Assembly (NCBI GenBank): GCA_008012115.1
Contig: SSEB01000010.1
Span: 1-47,406 of the forward strand
Origin: Nevskiaceae bacterium
GTDB lineage: Bacteria > Pseudomonadota > Gammaproteobacteria > Nevskiales > Nevskiaceae
Direction of reading: 5' to 3'
Length of the DNA stretch: 47,406 bases
How positions within the stretch are numbered: the stretch's first letter is position 1; every line of letters starts with the position of its first letter. The notes beneath the pieces were generated by a model. It did not search any database, was not told the DNA's origin, and saw only the letters and a program-made list of their open reading frames with translations. The position numbers and the translations under genes are program-made. Positions 1 through 8,647 of this stretch are shown one piece after another.

Positions 1-965
<965 letters not shown>

Positions 966-980
966 CGTTGCACTCGCTCA

Positions 981-1625
981 TCAATTCACTGCGGCGCCGA
1001 CCAGGCGCGCGCTGAAACCCAGAAACAGAACACCGGCGCCGCCGGACACCCCCGCCGCCAACCGGCGACGGCGCTGAAAAGCCTGCGCCAGGCGCGTGCC
1101 GCCGAAGATCAGCGCGCTCAGGTACAGCAGGCTGCAGCCCTGGAGAATCGTGCCCAGCAGGGCGAACGACAGCGCCGGGTGCGGATAGCTGCGGTCGACG
1201 AACTGGATGAAGAAGGACATGAAGAACAGGATCGCCTTCGGATTCAGCAGGCAGATCACCAGGGCACGACGAAAGGGATCGCGCAGGTCGGGTTGCGCCG
1301 AAGACGCCTCCGCCGGCGCCTCGCCGCGCCAGCGGCGTATCGCCGTGCGCAGCAGGCCGAGGCCGACATAAGCCAGGTACGCCGCGCCCGCCGCCTTCAT
1401 CAGCGTGAACAGGCCGGGATAGGCCAGCAGCAGCGAGGCCATGCCGGCAGCGGCGAGCAGCATCAGGATCAGGTCGCCACAGAACACGCCGGCGGCGGCA
1501 CGGTAGCCGTCACGCACGCCGCGCCGGGCCGCGACGCTGAGCACGTAGAGCGAATTCGGACCGGGCAGCAGGATGATGATCACCACCCCGAGCGCGTAGG
1601 TGGCGATGTCGGTCACCCCGAACAT
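981..1625 (-). CDS. LysE/RhtB-family amino-acid exporter, LeuE-like
   Basis: Inner-membrane protein of 214 residues, predicted to export amino acids. The N-terminus carries a hydrophobic helix with the family signature PGPN (residues 21-24), followed by the GVFCGD region and about five further hydrophobic stretches, the usual LysE/RhtB layout and length. The N-terminal pattern resembles E. coli LeuE. The ATG lies one base after the carA stop (TGACATG), so translational coupling is likely. A LysE-type gene at this position between carA and carB is, from memory, also present in Pseudomonas aeruginosa, so the arrangement is not unique. The substrate cannot be told from sequence. Confidence 0.88.
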   Translation of the reverse strand: MFGVTDIATYALGVVIIILLPGPNSLYVLSVAARRGVRDGYRAAAGVFCGDLILMLLAAAGMASLLLAYPGLFTLMKAAGAAYLAYVGLGLLRTAIRRWRGEAPAEASSAQPDLRDPFRRALVICLLNPKAILFFMSFFIQFVDRSYPHPALSFALLGTILQGCSLLYLSALIFGGTRLAQAFQRRRRLAAGVSGGAGVLFLGFSARLVGAAVN

Positions 1626-1626
1626 G

Positions 1627-2757
1627 TCAGGCGGCGTCCGCCATCAGGCGGACAAAGCGGTCGAAAAGATAGCCGACGTCGTGCGGCCCGGGGCTCGCCT
1701 CCGGGTGTCCCTGGAAGCTGAAGGCCGGCGCATCGGTCAGGCGGATGCCTTGCAGCGAGCCGTCGAACAGCGACTTGTGCGTAATGCGCACATTGGCCGG
1801 CAGCGTCGCCTCGTCCACGGCAAAGCCGTGGTTCTGGCTGGTGATCAGCACATGTCCGGTTTCGACATCCTGCACCGGATGGTTGGCGCCGTGATGGCCG
1901 AATTTCATCTTGAGCGTCTTGGCGCCGGCGGCGAGACCCAGGATCTGGTGGCCCAGGCAGATACCGAACAGCGGCAGCTTCTTCTGGATGAACACCTGCG
2001 TGGCGCGGATGGCGTAGTCGCAGGGCTCGGGGTCGCCAGGGCCATTGGACATAAACACACCGTCGGGCTTGAGCCGGAGCACGTCCTCGGCCGGCGTCTG
2101 TGCCGGCACCACCGTGACCTTGCAGCCGCGGTCCACCAGCATGCGCAGGATGTTGCGCTTGACGCCGAAATCGTAGGCCACGACATGAAAGCGCGGCAGC
2201 ACGGTCAGGCGCTTCTCGTCCGGGCCGATCCAGGTTTCCTCGGTCCACTCGTAGGATTTGGCCGTGGTCACGACCTTGGCGAGGTCCATGCCCTTGAGGC
2301 CAGGGAAATCGCGGGCGGCCTGCAGTGCCGTTTTTTCGTCAACCCTGCCGGCCATGATGCAGCCGTCCTGCGCACCCTTGTCGCGCAGGATGCGGGTCAG
2401 ACGGCGCGTATCGATGCCGGCGATGGCGACCACCTTGTTCTGCACCAGGTAGGCGCTGAAATCCTGGGTCGCGCGGAAATTGCTCGCGGGGCGCGGAACC
2501 TCGCGCAGCACCAGGCCGGATAACTGCACCTTCTCGGACTCGGCGTCGTCGGGATTGACGCCGACATTACCAATGTGGGGATAGGTCAGCGTGACGATCT
2601 GTTCGCGATAGGAAGGGTCCGTCAGGATTTCCTGATACCCGGTCATCGCAGTGTTGAACACCACTTCGCCCGTGATCAGGCCTTCGGTGCCGATCGAAAC
2701 GCCTTTGAAAATGCTACCGTCGGCGAGGGCAAGCAGGGCCGGCTTCAGTTCTTTCAT
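1627..2757 (-). CDS. carA: Carbamoyl-phosphate synthase small (glutaminase) subunit
   Basis: Glutamine amidotransferase subunit, 376 residues (E. coli CarA is about 382). The N-terminal CPSase domain carries [17 protein letters not shown]. The C-terminal class I amidotransferase domain has the nucleophile elbow FGICLGHQ with Cys267, and the His351/Glu353 pair in [11 protein letters not shown]. It hydrolyses glutamine and channels ammonia to CarB. It starts at the ATG at 2757; no strong Shine-Dalgarno is visible. It is the first gene of the carA-leuE-carB run and lies downstream of a hairpin at 2801-2822 that separates it from the radical SAM gene. No PyrR or arginine-operator site was recognised. 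Confidence 0.97.
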   Translation of the reverse strand: MKELKPALLALADGSIFKGVSIGTEGLITGEVVFNTAMTGYQEILTDPSYREQIVTLTYPHIGNVGVNPDDAESEKVQLSGLVLREVPRPASNFRATQDFSAYLVQNKVVAIAGIDTRRLTRILRDKGAQDGCIMAGRVDEKTALQAARDFPGLKGMDLAKVVTTAKSYEWTEETWIGPDEKRLTVLPRFHVVAYDFGVKRNILRMLVDRGCKVTVVPAQTPAEDVLRLKPDGVFMSNGPGDPEPCDYAIRATQVFIQKKLPLFGICLGHQILGLAAGAKTLKMKFGHHGANHPVQDVETGHVLITSQNHGFAVDEATLPANVRITHKSLFDGSLQGIRLTDAPAFSFQGHPEASPGPHDVGYLFDRFVRLMADAA

Positions 2758-2800
2758 CGGCTTGGAATTCTTGGTGGCTAATCCGTGTGGCGGGCATAGA

Positions 2801-2822
2801 AAAGGGGGCGAGAGCCCCCTTT
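2801..2822 (-). terminator. Rho-independent-type hairpin between radical SAM gene and carA
   Basis: A perfect 9-bp stem AAAGGGGGC / GCCCCCTTT closes a 4-nt loop. Read on the minus strand it follows the stop of the radical SAM gene and is followed by a short T run. It should end the degV-dapB-radical SAM transcript. It also lies in the 5' leader region of carA, so a role as a carA attenuator cannot be excluded. Confidence 0.65.
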
Positions 2823-2883
2823 CAGGATTAGACGGGTATTTTACGTCCCCAATCCCGCCGCGTCCATCAAAAGTTGGGCGCGC

Positions 2884-3966
2884 TCATATCGGCAGCGTCA
2901 TTTGATCCCCGGCCTGCGGCGGCACCCGGAACTGCGCGGTATCGAGCCGCCAGTCGCGCACCCGGTTCAGCGCCAGACGGCGGCAGGCCAGGGCGAAACG
3001 CTGGGCGATGAGGTCCGCGAACACTCCCTGCCCGCGCATGCGCTGCCCCCAGGCGGCGTCGTACGCCTTTCCGCCACGGGACTGCTGGATCAGGCTCATC
3101 ACATGTTCGGCCCGCTGCGGCAGGTGCACGTCCAGCCAGGCTCGGAAGATGTCTTTCAATTCATGCGGCAGGCGCAGGAAAACATAGCCCGCGCCGGTGG
3201 CACCGGCCTCGGCCGCCGCCTCGAGGATGCGTTCGATCTCGTCGTCGTTGACGCAGGGAATGATCGGCGCCGCCAGCACGAACACCGGGACGCCGGCCTC
3301 GCGCAGGTGCCGCACGGCACGCAGTCGCGCCGCCGGCGCTGGCGCGCGCGGCTCGAGCGTGCGTTTGAGCTCGTCGCGCAGCGTCGTGATGGAGATGGCG
3401 ACCGAAGCGAGGCCGGCCGCCGCCATCCGCGCGAGGATGTCGAGATCGCGCTCGACCAGCGCCGACTTGGTCACGATGGTGACCGGGTGCCGGAAGCGCT
3501 CCAGCACCTCCAGCAACGAGCGGGTGACGCCCAGACGCCGCTCGATGGGCTGGTAAGGGTCGGTGTTGGAACCCAGATTGATCGGCAGGCAGCGGTACCC
3601 GGGTTTGCGAAGCTCGTTCTCCAGCAGACGTGCAGCGTCCTGCTTGTAGAACAGCCGGGTTTCAAAATCGATGCCGGGCGACAGGTTCAGGTAGGCGTGC
3701 GAGGGTCGTGCGAAACAGTACACGCAGCCATGCTCGCAGCCCCGGTAGGGATTGATCGACCGTTCGAAAGGAATATCGGGCGAATCGTTGCGGGTGATGA
3801 TGCTGCGCGCCGGCTCCGCACGCACCACGGTGTCCGGCGCAGCGGCGGGCGGCTCCTCGATCAACCAGCCGTCGTCGAAATCCTCGCGTCGCGTCGACTC
3901 AAACCGCCCCTCGGGATTGCTGACGGCACCCCTGCCCCTGATTGCCCCCGGCGTGTTCGGGCTCAT
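2884..3966 (-). CDS. PA0069-family radical SAM protein (SplB-related)
   Basis: Protein of 360 residues with the radical-SAM cluster motif CEHGCVYC (Cys77, Cys81, Cys84), preceded by INPYRG and followed by FARPSHAY. This combination marks the PA0069/Rv2578c-type family related to spore photoproduct lyase. It should bind a [4Fe-4S] cluster and S-adenosylmethionine; the substrate is unknown. The N-terminal 60 residues are polar and probably disordered. The ATG at 3966 lies 6 nt after the dapB stop, so the two are probably co-transcribed. Its position between dapB and carA interrupts the dapB-carA adjacency usual in gammaproteobacteria. Confidence 0.85.
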   Translation of the reverse strand: MSPNTPGAIRGRGAVSNPEGRFESTRREDFDDGWLIEEPPAAAPDTVVRAEPARSIITRNDSPDIPFERSINPYRGCEHGCVYCFARPSHAYLNLSPGIDFETRLFYKQDAARLLENELRKPGYRCLPINLGSNTDPYQPIERRLGVTRSLLEVLERFRHPVTIVTKSALVERDLDILARMAAAGLASVAISITTLRDELKRTLEPRAPAPAARLRAVRHLREAGVPVFVLAAPIIPCVNDDEIERILEAAAEAGATGAGYVFLRLPHELKDIFRAWLDVHLPQRAEHVMSLIQQSRGGKAYDAAWGQRMRGQGVFADLIAQRFALACRRLALNRVRDWRLDTAQFRVPPQAGDQMTLPI

Positions 3967-3972
3967 CGGCGC

Positions 3973-4782
3973 TCACAGGCCCAGCACGTCCTTCATCTCG
4001 TACAGGCCGGGCTGGCGCCCGCGCAGCCAGGCCGCAGCGCGCACCGCGCCGCCGGAGAAATTCATGCGGCTGGTGGCCTTGTGGCTGATTTCCACGCGCT
4101 CGCCATCGCCGAGGAACATCACGGTGTGATCGCCGACGACGTCGCCGCCGCGCACGGTGGCGAAGCCGATGGTCTTGCCGTCGCGCGCGCCGGTATTGCC
4201 ATAGCGTTCATAGACCGCGCAATCCGCGAGATTGCGCCCCAGCCCGGCCGCCACCGCCTCGCCCATGCGCAGCGCGGTGCCGCTGGGCGCATCGACCTTG
4301 TGCTTGTGATGCGCCTCGACAATCTCCACGTCGTAGGCATCGCCCAGGGTACGCGCCGCCAGTTCCAGCAGCTTGAGGGTGACATTGACGCCGATGCTGA
4401 AGTTGGCCGACAGACATACCGGAATCCGCTGCGCCAGCGCCGCGATCTGCGCTTTCTGCTCCGGCGTGAAGCCGGTGGTGCCGATGACCGCAGCCTTGCC
4501 GTGCTGCGCACACAGCGGCAATGCGGCCAGCGTGCCTTCCGGACGGGAGAAGTCGATCAAGACGTCGAAGCGATCCATCGCCGCCGGCAGGTCGTCCGTC
4601 AGCGGCACGCCGGCCGCCGGCAGTCCGGCAAGCGCCGCCGCATCCTGACCCAGCTGCGGGTGCCCGGGCCGATCCAGCGCCACCGCCAGCTTCACGTCCG
4701 GATTGATGGCGGCGGCCTGGATGATGGCGCGGCCCATGCGGCCGGTGGCGCCGAAAACAGCGATACGTGCAGGAGTACTCAT
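3973..4782 (-). CDS. dapB: 4-hydroxy-tetrahydrodipicolinate reductase
   Basis: NAD(P)H-dependent reductase of the diaminopimelate/lysine pathway, 269 residues, the normal DapB length. The Rossmann motif is GATGRMG (residues 11-17). The substrate-binding and catalytic stretch [15 protein letters not shown] includes HHKHK at 158-162, and GTTGF lies near 101-105. The ATG at 4782 is preceded by a purine-poor leader. It lies about 60 nt downstream of degV on the same strand. In many gammaproteobacteria dapB directly follows dnaJ; here dnaJ is about 36 kb away but in the same orientation. Confidence 0.97.
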   Translation of the reverse strand: MSTPARIAVFGATGRMGRAIIQAAAINPDVKLAVALDRPGHPQLGQDAAALAGLPAAGVPLTDDLPAAMDRFDVLIDFSRPEGTLAALPLCAQHGKAAVIGTTGFTPEQKAQIAALAQRIPVCLSANFSIGVNVTLKLLELAARTLGDAYDVEIVEAHHKHKVDAPSGTALRMGEAVAAGLGRNLADCAVYERYGNTGARDGKTIGFATVRGGDVVGDHTVMFLGDGERVEISHKATSRMNFSGGAVRAAAWLRGRQPGLYEMKDVLGL

Positions 4783-4842
4783 GGTGGGTCGGATCTTTCG
4801 GGGCGCATAGCTTAACGCCCCCCGCCACCCGCCGCTGAAAAC

Positions 4843-5787
4843 CTAGAGCTCGAACTCGTGGGGCTCCGCGGCGAACGCGAACGTCAGCGCACCCTCGCCG
4901 ACATTGATGCCGCCGGTGATGCTCATGATGCTCTTGAAGACTTCGATGCCTTTCTGACGGCACAGGCGCATGAGATCGGCATAGCCGGGCAGGCGCTCCA
5001 TCTCCGACAGTTCGCCGCCGTAGCTCAGGCACAGCGTCGGCGTCAGCAGCTGGCTGCGGTTGATGCGTTGGGCGATGTAGCCGAAGCAGCGTTCGGCGCT
5101 TTCCTCGAAGTGACGGATCTTGGCCACCGGCGCCGTTTCGTTGCGAAAACCGCGCAGGATCGGCTTGATGTCCAGCGCCGTGCCCAGAAACGCCGCCATC
5201 CAGCTGACGCTGCGGTCGCCCTTCTTCTGCGCGCGCGCACGCAGGTAATGCAGATCGCGCGGCACCATGTAGGCGTAGGTGTTCTGCACCAGGTACTCCA
5301 GGCGCTCGCGGATCTTGTTGGGATTGGGCGTGGCCTTGATCAGGCGCACGGCCTCCACCGCCAGCACGCCCTGGGCGGTGAACAAGTTCTGACAGTCGAT
5401 CACGCGCAGCGCGAAGGGCCCCGACACGCCGGCCTTGGCGCGCGGCGTCTTGTACTCGCTGAGAATCGCGAACGAGGCCTTGACCGCATTCTCGTAGATC
5501 GGGCTGCGGCTGCTGGCGATGGTCAGGCAGAAAACGAAGTCGTAATCCAGGACCAGCTTGGACAGGAACACGTCCTTGATCTGCTCGATGGAGAACGGCG
5601 AGGTGCCGGCATCGCTGGCGCCGGTCTTGTGCTCACGGTAGAACGCCAGGGTTTCCGCGGGATCGCGGTTGTCGATCAGGTCCCGGTTTTCCAGGTGAAT
5701 GGTGATCGGCAGAATCTGGATGTTGTTGTCTCGAATGAATTCCGGCGGCAAATCGCAGGCGGAATCCACGACCACTCCAATACGCAT
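4843..5787 (-). CDS. DegV-family fatty-acid-binding protein
   Basis: Protein of 314 residues from the ATG at 5787 (MRIGVVVDSACDLP), chosen because AGGAGGGG lies just upstream; a longer open frame reaching 5940 has no such support. The Asp8-Ser9 start and the DAGTSPFS stretch near residues 60-65 match DegV proteins, which bind fatty acids, in some species for a fatty-acid kinase. The C-terminal region (SYGGELSEME, FKSIMSITGGINVGEGALTFAF) carries the conserved end of the family. No FakA-like kinase is present in the window. It leads the degV-dapB-radical SAM run. Confidence 0.85.
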   Translation of the reverse strand: MRIGVVVDSACDLPPEFIRDNNIQILPITIHLENRDLIDNRDPAETLAFYREHKTGASDAGTSPFSIEQIKDVFLSKLVLDYDFVFCLTIASSRSPIYENAVKASFAILSEYKTPRAKAGVSGPFALRVIDCQNLFTAQGVLAVEAVRLIKATPNPNKIRERLEYLVQNTYAYMVPRDLHYLRARAQKKGDRSVSWMAAFLGTALDIKPILRGFRNETAPVAKIRHFEESAERCFGYIAQRINRSQLLTPTLCLSYGGELSEMERLPGYADLMRLCRQKGIEVFKSIMSITGGINVGEGALTFAFAAEPHEFEL

Positions 5788-5839
5788 GCTCCCCTCCTTT
5801 TTGAGCGAACGCCCTGGGGTTCGACGCGGTGACGGGCCC

Positions 5840-6232
5840 TTATGCCGGGCCCTGCCTTCGCTCGTGCCGCTTGGCTTCTTGCCAGAGGGCTTCCATAGCG
5901 TCCAGGCGCTGAGGATGGCCCAATGGCGGCAGTTGATCAAGGTGCTTGAGGATGTGCCCGAAGCGCCTTTCGAACTTGTTGTTGGCCTGCATCAGCGCCT
6001 GTCCGGCGTCCACTCGCAGGTGGCGGGCGAGATTGACCGCCATGAACAGCAGGTCGCCCAGTTCGTCGCGGACGCGATCGACGCCCTGGGGCACGGCCGC
6101 CTGAAGCTCGCCGATTTCCTCGGCCAGCTTGTGCCAGAGCTCGTCCAGTTCGCGCCAGTCGAAGCCCTGCCCGGCCGCGTCCTGCTGCAGGCGCAGCGCC
6201 TCGCTCAAGGGGTCAGTCATGGCCGTTTCCAT
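5840..6232 (-). CDS. mazG: MazG-type nucleoside triphosphate pyrophosphohydrolase, single domain
   Basis: A 130-residue protein that matches the C-terminal half of E. coli MazG (GFDW, then EEIGE at 38-42 and DELGD at 56-60, then LLFMAVNLARHL and NKFERRF). The acidic residues of EExxE and ExxD are the Mg-binding set of all-alpha NTP pyrophosphatases, which clear non-canonical or surplus NTPs. Full MazG is about 260 residues with two repeats, so this is a half-length form; both borders look clean rather than broken. The start may be the ATG at 6232 or the second at 6220. It begins 18 nt after the CoA pyrophosphatase stop. Confidence 0.85.
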   Translation of the reverse strand: METAMTDPLSEALRLQQDAAGQGFDWRELDELWHKLAEEIGELQAAVPQGVDRVRDELGDLLFMAVNLARHLRVDAGQALMQANNKFERRFGHILKHLDQLPPLGHPQRLDAMEALWQEAKRHERRQGPA

Positions 6233-6250
6233 TGCGACAATCGCCAGTGA

Positions 6251-6874
6251 TCATCCGCGCACCTTCTGCGCCAGGTTCCACAGCATGCCGGCGGTGGCGC
6301 CCCAGATGCGATGCGGGCCGTAGTTGAGTTCGAAGAACGGCAGGTTGAGGCCGTCGCGGCTCAGCACCTTGCGCTCGAAGCTGGTCTCGTCGAGCACGAA
6401 GGCCAGCGGCACCTCGAACACTTCGGCCACTTCGCCTTCGTGCGGCCGCAGCGCCGGCTCGCCACTGACGATGCCGACCACCGGCGTAACCAGGTAGCGG
6501 GTCATGGTCGGGTAATCGTCGAGATAGCCGATGACCTCGACGTGCCGCGGCGACAGGCCGACCTCCTCCTCCGCCTCGCGCAGGGCGTTGGCGGCGATGC
6601 TGGCGTCTTCCTCGTCGCGCCGCCCGCCCGGAAAACTGATCTGTCCTTTGTGCGAGCGCAGGTGATCGGCGCGACGCGTGAGCAGCACAGTCGGCTCTTT
6701 CGCGCGCTGCAGCACCGGCACCAGCACGGCCGCGGGACGCAGCGAACGCAGCAGCGCCGGCGTCAGCAGGCGGTCCATCTTCAGCGGCAGTTCCAGCGAC
6801 GACACCGGCCGCGGCGGCGCATCGCTGGTCTCCGCCAGCGCCTGCCGCAGGCGTTTTTCGAGGGCGTGGGTCAT
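6251..6874 (-). CDS. nudL: NUDIX hydrolase, CoA pyrophosphatase type
   Basis: A 207-residue NUDIX protein. The UPF0035 signature LLTRRADHLRSHKGQISFPGG (split here by function: LLTRR near 64-68, KGQISFPGG at 76-84) runs into the NUDIX box, which ends REAEEEVGL (99-107). This arrangement is that of bacterial CoA pyrophosphatases, which cleave coenzyme A to 3',5'-ADP and phosphopantetheine, as E. coli NudL (YeaB). It heads the minus-strand run nudL-mazG. The ATG at 6874 is only 10 bp from the 110-bp element at 6885-6994, so its promoter must lie in or beyond that element. Confidence 0.88.
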   Translation of the reverse strand: MTHALEKRLRQALAETSDAPPRPVSSLELPLKMDRLLTPALLRSLRPAAVLVPVLQRAKEPTVLLTRRADHLRSHKGQISFPGGRRDEEDASIAANALREAEEEVGLSPRHVEVIGYLDDYPTMTRYLVTPVVGIVSGEPALRPHEGEVAEVFEVPLAFVLDETSFERKVLSRDGLNLPFFELNYGPHRIWGATAGMLWNLAQKVRG

Positions 6875-6884
6875 GAAAAGCCGC

Positions 6885-6994
6885 CACCCGCTATCGCTAC
6901 GATTACCCCCAAGAATGTTATATTTTGTTTTATATTTTTATATTTAGTAAACATTTAATAACATTATCCCAGGCAAATTCCATGACAGCGGGTG
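6885..6994. repeat. 110-bp inverted-repeat AT-rich element, copy A
   Basis: Exactly 110 bp from CACCCGCT (6885-6892) to AGCGGGTG (6987-6994). The inner pair TGTTA / TAACA sits at element positions 32-36 and 75-79, on the same symmetry axis. Of element positions 27-80 only 6 of 54 bases are G or C. It fills most of the divergent intergenic region between the nudL-like gene and the first thioesterase gene. Its interior does not align with the other copies beyond these boxes. Confidence 0.85.
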
Positions 6995-7070
6995 CACGGT
7001 TCAGGAGGCCGTCCAGTGTAAACCACGCCGTCGCGCCGCTTAGAATGCCGCCATCACTTCGCGGACGCCC

Positions 7071-7517
7071 ATGAATCCAGCGCCCTACCACGAGCTCCTC
7101 GCCGAGCGCTTCACGCGCCATGTGCCGCATATTCACGAACTGGGCATCGAGATGGTCTCGATCGACGTGGAGCGCATCGAGCTGCGCCTGCCCTACCGCG
7201 AGGACTGGCTGGGTGACGTGGTGCATCGCCTGATTCACCCGGGCGTCACCAGCACCCTGATCGACAGCGCCTGCGGCCTCGCCGTGCTGGCCCGCCTGCA
7301 GAACCCTGAGCCGATCGCCACACTGGACCTGCGCATGGACTACCTGCGGCCCGCCGTGGCGGACCTGCCGCTGCATTGCGAGGCGTCCTGTTATCGCGTG
7401 ACGCCGCACATCGTCTTCGTGCGCTCAAGCGTCTGGCAGAGCGCGCCGGAGAAGCCGGTGGCGCTGTCGACCGCGGCCTTCATGCGGTCCACCACCAGCA
7501 AGAAGCGCGTGATATGA
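7071..7517 (+). CDS. PaaI-type hotdog thioesterase (first of pair)
   Basis: A 148-residue hotdog-fold protein of the PaaI/YdiI-like thioesterase group, likely to hydrolyse acyl-CoA thioesters in the cytoplasm. The catalytic-helix region reads HPGVTSTLIDSACG, with His56, Gly58 and Asp65 in the positions where this group keeps HGG and an acidic residue; the central strand TLDLRMDYLRP follows. Its stop overlaps the start of the next thioesterase (ATGA at 7514-7517), indicating coupled translation. The substrate is not predictable. Confidence 0.8.
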   Translation: MNPAPYHELLAERFTRHVPHIHELGIEMVSIDVERIELRLPYREDWLGDVVHRLIHPGVTSTLIDSACGLAVLARLQNPEPIATLDLRMDYLRPAVADLPLHCEASCYRVTPHIVFVRSSVWQSAPEKPVALSTAAFMRSTTSKKRVI

Positions 7518-7960
7518 GCAACCCGTTTCAAATCGCGCGCAATGCGGCGCGTCAGCACCAGGATCATGCGCCGCTGCTGGCGCTGATGCCCTACGCGCGC
7601 TTTCTCGGCGTGCGCATGACGGAGCGCGACGGCAAGCCCTGCTCGCACCTGCCCTTCCGCCCCTCGCTGGTCGGCAATCGTTCGATTCCCGCCCTGCACG
7701 GCGGTGTCACCGCTGCCTTCATGGAAAACGCGGCGTTACTGCATCTGCTGCTGGCGATGGACGAAACGCGCGTACCCAAGAGCATCGACTTCGCTATCGA
7801 CTACCTCAAGCCCGGACGCGCCGAAGACACCTATGCCGACTGCGACCTGTCGCGCGCAGGACAGCGCGTGGCGCACGTCACCGTGCGCTGCTGGCAGCGC
7901 ACACCCGACCAGGTCATCGCCATCGCCCGCGGTCATTTCCTGCTCGGCGCAACGGAATGA
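7514..7960 (+). CDS. PaaI-type hotdog thioesterase (second of pair)
   Basis: A 148-residue hotdog-fold protein, a paralogue-like partner of the preceding gene. It carries LHGGVTAAFMENAALL with His62-Gly-Gly and Glu71, and the central strand SIDFAIDYLKPG typical of the PaaI family. The start at 7514 overlaps the previous stop by 4 nt (ATGA), which decides it over the longer upstream frame. Its own stop again overlaps the next start (ATGA at 7957-7960). A tandem pair of equal-length hotdog proteins could form a heteromer, which is inference. Confidence 0.8.
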   Translation: MSNPFQIARNAARQHQDHAPLLALMPYARFLGVRMTERDGKPCSHLPFRPSLVGNRSIPALHGGVTAAFMENAALLHLLLAMDETRVPKSIDFAIDYLKPGRAEDTYADCDLSRAGQRVAHVTVRCWQRTPDQVIAIARGHFLLGATE

Positions 7961-8235
7961 ATGCTTACCCGGGCTGGCTCACGCTGCGGGAAATCGACGC
8001 GTCGCAGGGCTGGAGCAAGGGCACGGCGTTTCGCCGCTTCAAACAGGTCGAGCCCCAATTGCAGGAGTCGCGCGACTATCAGGTCCTGCACCACGCGCAG
8101 GAGCGGCACCTCGTCGAGTCCCTGCGCGCCAGTGGACGCATTTACGCCACCAGCATCAACGTCATCCTGCTTGCGCCATCCACCGTCCCAAAACTGATCG
8201 GCGACCCAGCTCCAGCCGCGAGGCGTAACGGGTAA
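7957..8235 (+). CDS. Small helix-turn-helix-like hypothetical protein
   Basis: A 92-residue protein not recognised by name. The N-terminal 30 residues (LTLREIDASQGWSKGTAFRRFK) resemble an excisionase- or MerR-like helix-turn-helix, and the segment RIYATSINVILLAP follows a charged middle. The start overlaps the upstream thioesterase stop (ATGA), and codon use agrees with its neighbours, both favouring a real gene. The C-terminus (PAPAARRNG) reads into a palindrome at 8223-8247. It may regulate the thioesterase pair; that is inferred only from position. Confidence 0.6.
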   Translation: MNAYPGWLTLREIDASQGWSKGTAFRRFKQVEPQLQESRDYQVLHHAQERHLVESLRASGRIYATSINVILLAPSTVPKLIGDPAPAARRNG

Positions 8236-8247
8236 TGACCGTTACGC
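8223..8247 (+). terminator. Palindrome with distant T run after the small HTH-like gene
   Basis: A perfect 9-bp inverted repeat GCGTAACGG / CCGTTACGC closes a 7-nt loop and overlaps the stop codon of the upstream gene (8233-8235). A run of six T lies at about 8257-8262, nine or so bases past the stem. That is too far for a textbook Rho-independent terminator, so an operator is an equal possibility. Confidence 0.4.
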
Positions 8248-8326
8248 GGCAGGCTATTTTTTCGTTGCGGGATCGGGGACGCCCGAGTAGGATTCAGCCT
8301 CACCTTTCATCCGCAAGGAAACACCT

Positions 8327-8647
8327 ATGTCCGCTGCGCTCGATCTGATCAAGAAGCTGCCCGCCGCCCTTAACGCCGATGGCGCCGCCGGCACCAATGC
8401 CACCATCCAGTTCAACACCTCCAAGCCCGCCTACGTGACCATCGCCAACGGCAGCGCCAGCGTCACCGAAGGCACCGCCGCCAACAGCGACGTGACCATC
8501 ACCATGGAAGACGACGACTTCGTCGCGCTGATGAAGGGCGAACTCAACGGCATGACCGCGTTCATGACCGGCAAGCTGCAGCTCGACGGCGACATGATGC
8601 TCGCCCAGCGCATGACGAGCTTCTTCGATGCCAGCAAGCTCGGCTGA
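8327..8647 (+). CDS. SCP2 sterol-binding domain protein
   Basis: A 106-residue single-domain protein of the SCP2 lipid-binding family. It shows the pattern of the fold: an N-terminal helix (ALDLIKKLPAAL), beta strands around NATIQFNTSKPAYVTI and SDVTITMEDDDFVALMKGEL, then the C-terminal GKLQLDGDMMLAQRM segment. Bacterial members bind lipids or acyl-CoA in the cytoplasm; the ligand here is unknown. AAGGAAAC precedes the ATG. A strong terminator follows at 8671-8698. Confidence 0.85.
   Translation: MSAALDLIKKLPAALNADGAAGTNATIQFNTSKPAYVTIANGSASVTEGTAANSDVTITMEDDDFVALMKGELNGMTAFMTGKLQLDGDMMLAQRMTSFFDASKLG

Noticed and set aside
3519..3526. A further AGCGGGTG copy within the radical SAM gene
   Set aside because: No CACCCGCT lies 102 bp upstream (3417-3424), there is no AT-rich core, and it is inside a conserved coding region. 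It is a chance octamer.
5840..6232. mazG as a pseudogene
   Set aside because: Although half the E. coli length, it has an intact catalytic set, a normal start and stop and coupling to its neighbour. Single-domain MazG proteins are known.
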